This document shows, one piece after another, positions 18,535 to 27,532 of a stretch of 30,167 nt of DNA. Every line of letters starts with the position of its first letter. Position 1 is the stretch's first letter. Source of the stretch: Oopsacas minuta (lineage: Eukaryota; Porifera; Hexactinellida; Lyssacinosida; Leucopsacidae); contig JAKMXF010000084.1 of assembly GCA_024704765.1 (NCBI GenBank), forward strand, positions 1-30,167, given 5' to 3'. The position numbers were made by a program, and so were the translations under genes. The notes beneath the pieces are model-generated. The model made no database searches. It was not told the origin of the DNA and was given only the letters and a program-made list of their open reading frames with translations.

Positions 18535-19181
18535 TTACAATGATTTCAATTGAACTTTCTCTGTAGAAATATTAAGCTAGTTGTGTTAATATATTAGTAT
18601 ATATACGAGGCATTGTTATCCCATTGTAACCGAAAGAGCAAGTCTCTAAGAATATTTCCAGATTTCAATTATTCGTTTACTCTAAATTCATAAAACAACA
18701 AAACATTTGTGATTTCTGGATTCATTCTTGTATAACTTGTATCAAATCAATATTATTAAATCTCAATTGTTGTTTCTTTGTCTGTTGTGTACCTCGAGCC
18801 GCAATGCGCCAAGTTCATCGCGAAGCGGCTAGCTAAAGGCTCGTATTTATATCACTCAACTTGACAAAGTAATAGTTGTGTTTCAATAATATATCTTGGG
18901 GGGCCACAATCAACAAAGGTTTGAGAACCCTGGGAGTCTAGAAGGCTAGAAGCACATATTTCTAACATGTGTAGTGTAATACTATGTGTTTCTTAGTAGA
19001 ATTGGATTCTCAGTAGCTCTCACAAAATTATTGAATAAATCATGGGTTGTGGGAACATTTTTTGGTTTTTAGAAACCTTACCCCTCAAAATCCTGTTGCT
19101 GCTACATCCATGCTTATATGTCCGTCCTCTGCTCTCTGTCAGCTTGAGTAACAAATCTATTAATTTCTCCAAGGTCTAGCA
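18535..19181. other. Intergenic stretch with a hAT terminus
   Basis: No gene is supported. A terminus ends at 18932 (minus-strand reading CAGGGTTCTCAAACC, followed by a G/C run at about 18898), typical of hAT elements; its partner was not found. The rest is AT-rich and unassigned; the last 100 bp are the upstream region of the CSE1-like exon. Confidence 0.4.
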
Positions 19182-19531
19182 ATGGATCCAGCACTGCTGT
19201 CACTGAGTGAGTTTTTGAATCAAACTCTATCAGCTGATGACTCTATCAGACGTCCAGCTGAGCAGGGTATGGAGTCTCTACATACAGAGGCTGGATACTC
19301 TCTCCTACTTCTGAAACTGATTCAGGAGTCCTCTGTCTCCTCCCACATTTCTCAGGCTGCTGCTATTGCATTCAAGAACTTTGTGAAGAGATACTGGGAC
19401 CCTGTAGATGAGAATGATTGTATTTCCCTTCAGGACAGACTGGTATATTTATGTAGTAAGGTTACGGTTACTGTTCGTTTATCTCTGTTATTATACTTTA
19501 CATTCTGCTTATGACAGAATACACCACTGTA

Positions 19532-20876
19532 CAGGGTGTAACAAAAGTCTTGGCCGGTTCTCAATCGTAGATGGATTTAATATATACTAGTAATTATAGC
19601 ATACAACGGAAATACTAGTTGACTGATAGTTACTATATAGTAACTACATTTATACTATAGGCATATTGAATATCTTCAACACAGCTCTCGAATTTTTTTA
19701 GCATATTTACCTTACCAGTTTTTTTCGGGAAAATGAATGTCGGTGATCACGGAGTCGAGCTCCGTTCTAAAGCAATGGGATGCTTGAAGGAGGCATTACT
19801 CAAAAAGAGGTAGCTACACGTCTAAGTGTTGGAGTAAGATCAGTACGGAGATGGTGGAGTCAACACAAATGTGGTGAGACTATGGAGACTAAGCCTCGAT
19901 CTGGACGGCCTCAAATTTTGAAACGGGTATCACGAATTGTGATTAAGAAATCCTTGGGGAAAAGGAGGCAATCAACCCGAAAATTGTCGAGGAGACTATC
20001 TATCAAAGGAAACCCCATATCTCACATGACAATTCAGCGGCACTTAGCACAAAGGCTTGATGCCAGACCCTATAAACGTCCCAAATGGCCAAAACTTACA
20101 CAAAAAATCAAGGAAAATCGATTGAAATTCGCTCGGGATCATGAGAATTGGTCTTTCGAAGATTGGAATAAGGTGTTCTGGTCTGATGAATCACCCTTTG
20201 AGTTATTTCATTCGCCAAACAGACAGAATGATCGAGTATGGGCAATTGGTTCACAAAATATTGAGCCTATTTTTCAGGTCAAATTCCCAGCGAAAATTAT
20301 GGTCTAGGGAATGATGTCACACAGAGCGCTGTCAGAACCGCACATTGTACCCCAAAAACAGACCGTCAATGGAGCCTACTATAGGAACGAAATATTGAAG
20401 AAAACCTGTCTGGATGCGATCGCTCGTAAAGCTAAAAAGGGGTCCGTTATTGAGAGGTCCATGTTGGAAAACATGTCAGAATTTCTGTTCATGCAGGATG
20501 GTGCCCCCGCACACACGGCCAATGTCACGCAGCAGTGGTGTTCAGAGAAGTTCCCTCGGTTTTGGAAGAAAGGGGAGCGGCCAGCTAACTCCCCCGACTT
20601 GAATCCGATTGAAAATCTTTGAGGTATTTTATATGAACGGTTGGATGAAATGGGCTAGGTCACTACGATTCAGGCCCTAATTGCAAACCTAAAAACGGCA
20701 TGGAAGACGATTTCACCGAACTTACTTCGAAACCTGGTGAATGGGATGCCTAATCGAATGAAATTAGTTTTAGAAAGAGGTGGTGATTATATTGGTAAAT
20801 AATTAGATATTGTGACCTTGAAATATTTTATGTGAGCCACCATAATGCAACCGGCCAAGACTTTTGTTACACCCTG
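19532..20876 (+). mobile_element. DD37E Tc1/mariner element
   Basis: A 1345-bp element with 28-bp inverted repeats identical at both ends (starting CAGGGTGTAACAAAAGTCTT) and TA target duplications (19530-19531 and 20877-20878). It carries one degenerate transposase on the plus strand. The perfect repeats suggest that it is not very old, although the ORF has three stops. Confidence 0.92.
19733..20802 (+). pseudogene. Tc1/mariner (DD37E) transposase, three in-frame stops
   Basis: Reading from an ATG at 19733 with a one-base shift at about 19778, or from the ATG at 19780, the frame then holds to the terminal TAA at 20800-20802. The N-terminus has a paired-type helix-turn-helix (MLEGGITQKEVATRLSVGVR). 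The core has WSDESPFELF (Asp 20185-20187), MQDGAPAHT (Asp 20497-20499) and SPDLNPIEN (Glu 20611-20613). Thirty-seven residues separate the last two, i.e. DD37E, not the DD34E of classical Tc1. Stops: TAG 20305-20307 and TGA 20620-20622, both at positions normally Trp (MVWG, ENLWG), and TAG 20656-20658. All catalytic residues remain, but no full-length protein can be made. Confidence 0.88.
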
Positions 20877-20943
20877 TATGTGTTTGGGGAAAACATGGAA
20901 GGTGTTTTCGCTCTGCTGTTCACACCTTTAGAGATTAAGACGC

Positions 20944-21474
20944 CAAATTTGGCATGTATACTCGTAGTGACATCTAGTTATGCACCTGACATTTGGAAAA
21001 TTTCTAATGTGTATATTTTCACATCTTTTGACACCTCTGTATTTTAACCCAATCAGATTGTAGGTTTTATAATTCGGCATAAATTCATAAATTAGTTTTG
21101 ATGTAATGTTTGTAATTTAATTAGCTCTATAATGTATTTGTATTGATGGAGACTGTAATTCTATTGGTTAATACATTCTTTTAAATATATATCACTGATT
21201 TATCATATGATTAATCATATTTTCACACCTTTTGGTGAACATTTCAAAATTATCCTGGACATTAAACCCTGAAACCCTGAGGAGTAGATTTCTTAGGTAA
21301 CAGCGGAAGGAAGGACGTAGCACATCGTCCATGCTTGTACCGACCATAATGTATACTATACATGATACTGTGTATGTAAGAACACCTTTCTGTCCCCTAT
21401 TCTGTATTTAGGGAATATCAGAATAAGTCGTCCAGAGGGCGGCGTTGCGCCAGGTGTTTATATAGAAAGAGTGA
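20944..21474. other. Gene-poor stretch between CSE1-like remnant and NHL-C
   Basis: AT-rich sequence without a supported gene, repeat or RNA. The only notable item is the start of the shared NHL 3' flank at about 21475. Confidence 0.35.
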
Positions 21475-21521
21475 AATATGATAATTTAATTACAAACAAA
21501 TATGCAAACACAACAATGTAA

Positions 21522-22679
21522 TTAATAAATATTTATTACATTATCACTATTACTAGCACAAATAATATCAAAGTTATTATTAACAACTATTCCTGTAGGT
21601 TTATTACATTTAATTTTGTGTATCAGCTGTCCATCTTTAGTAAATATATTAATTGAATTTCCCAAGTAATCACTAATTATAATATTATTATGCAAATCAA
21701 AACACAGAAAAATAAGTGTTCCACTTTCTAATTTTATGAAACTTGTCAACAAATCACCTGATTTAGAGAATATGTGTATATTATTAATCTTATTATTATC
21801 TGCAACAAATATCTTATTATTATTCATTTTGACGTCACGCGGGGATTTGACTTTGTCTTTTCCTATTTCTCTAATATATTCTAAATCAGAGCTGAATACT
21901 GCAATTCTATTATTATTACAATCTGCAACTAACACTTGTCCATTTGTATCAGTTGTGAGACCAAGAGGGATATAAACATTAACTCTCTTAATTAATTTGT
22001 AATTCGTTTTAGAGTATTTCAATATAGAATGAAGTCTCCAATCACTTATAAACACCCATTCGTTATGTAATGCTATACCGTATGGAGAAATTAGCTGCCC
22101 CTTACTAAATTCATGAATGAACTTACCCTCTGTAGAGAAGATCTGTATTCTATTGTTGTTTGCATCTGCTATATAGATTTTATCTCCATCTAGAGCTAGT
22201 CCAAGAGGGTAATACAGCGCTCCTTTCTTACTGCCCTTACCCCCAATACTTCTTATGTGCTCGGTCTTGTTTCTGTATAGTACAGCTATATCCTGAATAA
22301 ACCCCAACATCTCCAGCTGTTTTAGGAGAGAGTCTAGACCCTCAGTATTGAGGGAAGGGATTGGGATAGGTGTTTCATTTTCACATTTCTGTATTTCAGC
22401 TCTTGTTTGCCTCATCTGTTCTTCTTGAAACTTTACCACTTCGTTCTGCTGAATGTTAGTTTCCATTAATTGTTGGATTAGCTTCTCCAGGTCTGCTATT
22501 TGTTTCTTTCTTGTAACCTCCTTTCTTAGATAGTCCTGCTTCATACCGAACAGCTGAACAAGCAGCTGATCTCTCTGCTCTGTCGCAATCCTAATTATCC
22601 TCTCGAACGTGGAATGGATCAGTTGTTCCGTTAGTTCGAAATGGTTGGTAGGATTTTCATCTGAGTATTTAGTGGCCAT
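21522..22679 (-). CDS. Coiled-coil NHL-repeat protein C
   Basis: Intact 385-codon intronless ORF with the same plan as copy A: coiled coil (about 20-105), linker TPIPIPSLNTEGLDSLL and a six-bladed NHL propeller (about 140-385). Blade motifs include YYPLGLALDGDKIYIADANN with RIQIFSTEGKFIHEF, SPYGIALHNEWVFISDW, IPLGLTTDTNGQVLVAD, SPRDVKMNNNKIFVADNN and KPTGIVVNNNFDIICAS. It differs from A mainly in the first 15 residues and on the propeller surface loops, and it is two residues shorter in the third blade (VNVYIPLG for VKEGVSYPHG). The start is set by the conserved MATKY and the TATA box 42 bp upstream. Its genomic segment is the sister of the one holding decayed copy B. Function unknown, probably protein or RNA binding through the propeller. 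Confidence 0.85.
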   Translation of the reverse strand: MATKYSDENPTNHFELTEQLIHSTFERIIRIATEQRDQLLVQLFGMKQDYLRKEVTRKKQIADLEKLIQQLMETNIQQNEVVKFQEEQMRQTRAEIQKCENETPIPIPSLNTEGLDSLLKQLEMLGFIQDIAVLYRNKTEHIRSIGGKGSKKGALYYPLGLALDGDKIYIADANNNRIQIFSTEGKFIHEFSKGQLISPYGIALHNEWVFISDWRLHSILKYSKTNYKLIKRVNVYIPLGLTTDTNGQVLVADCNNNRIAVFSSDLEYIREIGKDKVKSPRDVKMNNNKIFVADNNKINNIHIFSKSGDLLTSFIKLESGTLIFLCFDLHNNIIISDYLGNSINIFTKDGQLIHKIKCNKPTGIVVNNNFDIICASNSDNVINIY

Positions 22680-22985
22680 TTGTTTGTTGTTCTGTTTATG
22701 ATTAATCTCATTTACAGACTGTATTTATACAAGGTTATACATTAATTATTCAGGTGTCAAGCGGTGAAATAGAAAGTTACAACTAATCACATTTCCTTGA
22801 ACTCTACCACGAGACTATTGTCTCACAGAATTACGGATGTGTTAGATCAGATAGCTTTCAACATGCTAATTAGTTCCAGTTATAACTAGCCACATTCCTT
22901 GTATAAAATTAGTTGCTGTGCTGTATTAGCTATCAGTTTCAATTTGTAGAGTAATCTATAATTTGAATACCTTAACTATTCTTAT
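22680..22985. repeat. 5' flank of NHL-C, shared with NHL-B
   Basis: Sister of 7302-7594. It extends about 18 bp further (CCTTAACTATTCTTAT) before element X begins; in the B segment this same sequence lies on the far side of X (11883-11896). Confidence 0.75.
22722..22729 (-). promoter_or_regulatory. TATA box of NHL gene C
   Basis: TATAAATA on the minus strand, 42 bp upstream of the C start codon. Confidence 0.55.
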
Positions 22986-23545
22986 CAGGGGCGTACGTCT
23001 GCAATTTTCCCGGGGCGGATGGAGAATTTAAAACTAACACTTTTCTACATATGACAGATATGAATATGCCATAATCGTAATCATTAACTTCCTACCTCGC
23101 AAAAAAGATAGATATAGAATAATAAAACAGCTAAGAACATAGATCATAGTATTTATAATATACTTTATGCTTGCTAGTGTGAAAAGAACCTATTGATTTA
23201 ATATATCTATATTAATGTATAAATTATTCGAAGAGACTCTACGAGTGCGAATTATTAATAAGCACGATAGAGATTATTTACATGTATACATTTATTCGGA
23301 TTATAGCATATATTTCAATGAGTATGAATAGGGAATGATATCTCAGATTCATATCTTTGAAAACATACTTAAGAACAGTGTAATATGAATATAACAGAGG
23401 ATAACCTACTGAAACTCAAAAGATTTGAGAGCAAATAATGTAGACGTATTTCTAAAGTTAAAATGTAGGAGACATGATTACATAGAGCATCCCCAAGCTT
23501 ATAAGTGGGGGATATATCCCCACCCCCCCGGGATCTACGCACCTG
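22986..23545. mobile_element. Element X, copy 2 (hAT-type MITE)
   Basis: A 560-bp unit with ends CAGGGGCGTACGTC and, inverted, CAGGTGCGTAGATCC, flanked by ATTCTTAT (22978-22985) and ATCCTTAG (23546-23553), an 8-bp duplication with two changes. It lacks element Y, so it preserves the empty Y site at about 23299-23317. No coding sequence. Confidence 0.75.
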
Positions 23546-24017
23546 ATCCTTAGGAAATTATTCAATGCCATATATTCATTTGCCAGATTTGATATTTTGT
23601 ATCTAAGGTGTGATAATTTGTTCTGAGACACAATTTTTTGTGAAGAAGTTACTCTGAACTTCATTTTTGCAATTTTGAGTATAAAACAGATTTACAGTTT
23701 TCAAGATATAACCATTCAAAGTGGTTGAGCCACCAATAATTGGGCAGAATAATATTAATCACAGATTTCGTATTTGACTGAGTATAAATTGAATAAATAT
23801 ATACAAACAAATACAAATAAGTAAATATATATTTACAAACACGAATATATAAACATGCAAACAAATATTCAAAAATACTTTACTATTTATGCCATTCAAG
23901 AACAAAATCTCTTAAATGGGAAACATCACTACTGACATAACATTTCGCATCTTTCATTACTCCCTTGTTATCTAATAATATTTCTCATTCACTCACGCAT
24001 GTATTATACAAAGGCCT
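23546..24017. repeat. Right part of the B/C segmental duplication, copy 2
   Basis: Sister of 11875-12362. After TACAAAGGCC (24017) the sequence diverges: here no TIGAR-like sequence follows. Confidence 0.75.
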
Positions 24018-24204
24018 GTTGCGTAGGATTTTGATCCGCAAGTAGCAATTGCAATTCAATTAATATCAACATTTCATCCCTAGTCAGTGGTCATAGAGCA
24101 TTTGTATTTATACATGTGTGACTTCCCAAATGCATGCACTAACATTTTGCTTTGTTTCTAGATTTCAACATCAACACTTATATTTACTTTTGACATTTTT
24201 CATT

Positions 24205-24749
24205 ATGGATGCGACAGAGTATGAAGCAATTCGTGGATACCTCCAGACGAATATTATCCCACCAGAAATCAAGAGTGATCGCTACAGAAAGAAGAATTAT
24301 GTTAGAAAGTGCAAGGAGATTTACTTTCTAGAGAATAAGCTAATGAAGGTATATTCCTGAATGATATTTTTGATTTATACATATTTCCGGGACATAATTA
24401 GAAATCTTGAGGTAACTACATATCTGCGAGGAGGCAGATATGTAGTTGCCTCATTAAATTTGCGTCCAATAGGGAGATGAGAAGGGCAAAAACGCTAGGG
24501 GGCTCCTCTGCCCCTCAATGCTACGTACAACCTCTGAGTTTGACTAAAATAATTTTTTTGTAGATTTTCAGAAAGAAGAATGGCTGTGTGAATTACTTGG
24601 AGATTCCACTAGTCTCAGAAATTGACAACATTATCGGATTCTATCACAATGTCACTCATCTTGGGATCAATACTACCATTGATGGAATCCGAAACAAATA
24701 TGATTGGAATAGTATATACAATGATGTTGGATCCTACTTGAGTTACTAA
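24205..24749 (+). CDS. Small two-exon protein with integrase-type zinc-binding half
   Basis: Exon 1 (24205-24348) ends at LMK with a GTATAT donor. Exon 2 (24564-24749) follows a T-rich tract and TAG acceptor, phase 0. Together they give 109 residues. The second exon shows YLEIPLVSEIDNIIGFYHNV then THLGINTTIDGIRNKYDW, matching the first (His-His) half of the integrase H2C2 zinc domain of gypsy-type retroelements and KRBA2-like host genes. The expected C-x2-C pair is missing because the ORF stops at SYLSY. A few bases on, FQENVAENTDLPTLQ in another frame hints at a continuation (C-x2-C-Q-E...), so the gene may be truncated or have another intron. The 215-bp intron carries a strong hairpin (24408-24453). 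Confidence 0.55.
24408..24453. repeat. 20-bp near-perfect inverted repeat (hairpin)
   Basis: TGAGGTAACTACATATCTGC and its inverse, GCAGATATGTAGTTGCCTCA, are separated by 6 bp, with one mismatch. It lies in the intron of the preceding gene. It may be the core of a small foldback element or a structured RNA; no function is claimed. Confidence 0.7.
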
Positions 24750-25769
24750 ATTATTTATTTCTTTCATATATGATTTTCCAAGAAAATGTGGCTGAGAACA
24801 CAGACTTACCAACCCTCCAGGGATCCCTGGATTACAAAACTTTGATATTTCTCGATGATTTTAGATATTTATTTATCAAATTTGCTATACAATTACTCGT
24901 CACAGCTAGACTAGGATTGAGGTTATTCGTCTGCAGTCATCAAATTTCATAGATCTGCGATTTCTCGTCAATTTTCTTTAATTAGCTAACAACCACAGTC
25001 TGACTGGACATTAATCCATATTAGATCTCTTCACTACTAATAGTGACTATCATTCACAAGATCAATAATTATCAGCTTCAGTACTGGTACAGAGGATCCT
25101 GTTAATATTCTTACGATTATTATCATAAAAAGTTTAAATACAAATACATTTCTTTATTTCTTGTACTAAATCAGGAGAATTTCAATTCCATACCGGCGGA
25201 ACCCTGACTGAAATACTCTTTTATTGACTTATTCATATCTCTTAATAGAATATCTGGGATATTATTATAAAATGTAGTAAGATTTGGTATTTTTCCCGGA
25301 TGATATCTTATTAGTTAACGGGAATTACGGTTTGAAGGTTATTTATATAAATCTATTAGAATAATACACGTGGAATTATACTGTACATTAGTGAGCAATA
25401 TGATGGTGTGTCTACATGTATACCATTTAGTAAACACGTACATGCAGACTATGTATACGAATTGGATTACCAGATAATCATAGATGATGTCACATTCGCA
25501 CTAGAAGTGTGATATTAAGCTGGAAACTTACTTCCCGTATTATACTTGTGGCATTCTAAAAGTTCTCTTCCTTAGTTTATAGCAGCAAAACTCTACTCAA
25601 TTACATGAGATGCTTAGTATATCCCTAAGTTGTATAATACGTTTATAACGCATAATACGTCATACGAGATCTATTTGAAAGTATTATACGTCTGGGTTAA
25701 CCTCAAATATGAGATTTTGACATTGATAGACTTGTATAAGTCACTTTATTATCCAGTATTACATAATTA
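24750..25769. other. One kilobase without recognised features
   Basis: AT-rich sequence in which I see no conserved domain, TIR, tRNA or array. The ORF at 24770-24952 partly reads like an integrase continuation (see the previous gene) but is not convincing. Confidence 0.35.
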
Positions 25770-25890
25770 GGTTAACAATGCTGAGATTATTCATTAACAA
25801 TTCGAGAACTTCTGTTTTAATGCAAAATATTTATTGCAGAAATTAGCCTAATAGAAGTTACGTCACTAAAATTGTAGATTGAACGTATAA
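25770..25890. repeat. Inverted copy of the 120-bp repeat at 13440-13560
   Basis: Reverse complement of 13440-13560. It ends within 10 bp of the truncation point of TRAF/MATH copy 2, suggesting it marks a rearrangement joint or the end of an unknown mobile unit. Confidence 0.75.
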
Positions 25891-25897
25891 TCCAAAT

Positions 25898-26985
25898 TCA
25901 TGTGAGTTCTTTCCTGTCCTGTGTCCTCTGGGTTGTGTCTGTCTAGAAGGAGAGAGGAATGAGAAAGTCATGAAACTAGAGAAGAGACGGATTCCAGAAC
26001 ACCAGAGAGACTCGTGTCCCTTAAGAGAACTTGTGTGCGAATTCTGTGTGAATAAAGTGAAGGCCTGTGAGATGAATCTTCATTCGGAGGACTGTGAGCA
26101 TTTTCCATTTCTTATCCGAATGGATGAATACCAGAAGGAGAAGATGGGGCCAGACAAATAAAGAGGAGAGATGTTCCTGTCCATCTATCTAATGACTGTC
26201 CTCTACAGAAAGTAGAGTGCCCTTATTGGGACCATGGATTTTGAGGGAGATGGAGAGGAAAGAGATGCATCTTCATGAAAGAGAACATTCAGCATATTCA
26301 CTACAGATTATCCATGACTGATATGAAACTGAAACAAATTCAAACATCTCAAGAATTGGATAGAGCAACTAAGAGAACAACATTCTTAGAAAATGAAAGT
26401 AAAATACAAGAGCTATCAAAAGTTAAACATATGGAAGAGAAACTGGACATCGCAAATACCAAAATTGAGTATTTTGAGAAACAAATTACTGAGAAGGATT
26501 CAGGACTGAAATCAATTATAGAAGTACTCTATTCTTATACACCTCTACCTCCAGGACAATTGGAATGGAAGATTACAGGTGTTAAACAGAAGATACAAAA
26601 CTATGAGGATACTTATACTGATCCATTCTATGTAGCTTTATACAAGTGTCAGGGACATATTCGATGGAATTGTTATACGGTAGGTGTTTACATTTATATT
26701 ATGAAAGGAGGTTATGATGATAAACTACACTGGCCTATCAGATACAAATATACGTTAATTGTACTCAATCACATTAACAGTAATAATAATTATGAAATCA
26801 CTAATCAAGTAACTAAGGAAGATTTGGAGAAATATCCTAATTGCTTTAAGAAACATACTCAGCTGAGTAATGAAGGTTTTGGAATTCCTTCATTCATTTC
26901 AAACACTGGAATATTAGAAGCTAAATATTGTAAAGAAGACAGCATAACTCTTCTAATTAAATTCAGATTGTTACAAGCTTTATAA
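25898..26985 (+). pseudogene. TRAF-type zinc finger and MATH protein 2, 5'-truncated
   Basis: Homology to copy 1 begins abruptly at the codons for CEFFPVLCPLGC (25901), so the degenerate RING exon, the intron and the first zinc finger are missing. The frame runs through KRRIPEHQRDSCPLRELVCE and CEMNLHSEDC. It shifts near 26105-26130 (stop at 26159) and again near 26240. The last 236 codons (26275-26985) are open: a coiled coil (longer than in copy 1 by about 20 residues, with RTTFLENESKIQELSKV) and an uninterrupted MATH domain including WNCYTVGVYIYIMKGGYDDK and HWPIRYKYTLIVLNHI. Thus copy 1 has a good N-terminus and a stopped MATH domain, whereas copy 2 has a good MATH domain and no N-terminus. 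The 3' flanks match as well. Confidence 0.85.
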
Positions 26986-27294
26986 TTTTATTTGAATTTT
27001 TGTTTACTCTCTACACAGATGTATTTACCTGAACACCTGAACATTAGTATATTGATTATTTCCATTATTTACAACTAACACAGATTATTTCATAAATTTA
27101 TTCTTGCGGCTTAAACGATTAAATTTATATTTCTTAGAAGGTTTGGGACCATATTGATGATATTCCATAATTCAGTATAAGTATTTCTATGTATCCGAGC
27201 AGGAGTTGATTGTACTTATATATGACAATCCACAGCTGTTGCAAACCTGAGATACACAGGATCTCATAATGTATATTCCATAGAATGTGTTAAA

Positions 27295-27532
27295 ATTAGA
27301 TGTTTCTTCTTATGAGGAGTAGACCTGATTAAAGAGTCAATTTGTAATTTTGTTGAAAAAGTATTCCTAGATTGGAAATATGAGTAAGGAATGGAAAGGA
27401 ATCAGGGGAGGAACCCGAACATATCCTAAACTCCTTTTCCACAAGTCTGGAGTGACACCGAAATTATGAATATATAAAGAGTGAAATATGATAATTTAAT
27501 TACAAACAAAATATGTAAACACAACAATAAAA
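27295..27532. repeat. 3' flank of NHL-D, shared with NHL-A
   Basis: Sister of 705-951 with the same TCAGGGGAGGAAC and CCTTTTCCACAAGTC blocks. Between TRAF copy 2 (its 3' flank ends at about 27090) and this point, 27091-27294 shows nothing recognisable. Confidence 0.75.

Larger units (their letters stand above)
19182..20943 (+). pseudogene. CSE1L/exportin-2-like gene remnant, split by a mariner element
   Basis: Exon 1 (19182-19442) starts at an ATG and encodes the N-terminus of the CSE1/exportin-2 family, the karyopherin that recycles importin-alpha from the nucleus. Matches to human CSE1L include SLSEFLNQTL (LTEYLKKTL), DDSIRRPAEQ (DPAIRRPAEK), YSLLLLKLIQ and IAFKNFVKRYW (VTFKNYIKRNW). A donor GTATAT follows at 19443. 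A weak candidate second exon begins after TTATGACAG (19519), in the same phase. It is split by a TA-duplicating mariner insertion and resumes at 20877 with YVFGENMEGVFALLFTPLEI, resembling the later FFEDNMETWMNNFHTLL of CSE1L. If so, the sequence for about 150 intervening residues is missing. No further exons were found, so this is a truncated or shuffled copy. Exon 1 is confident; the second exon is speculative. Confidence 0.6.
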
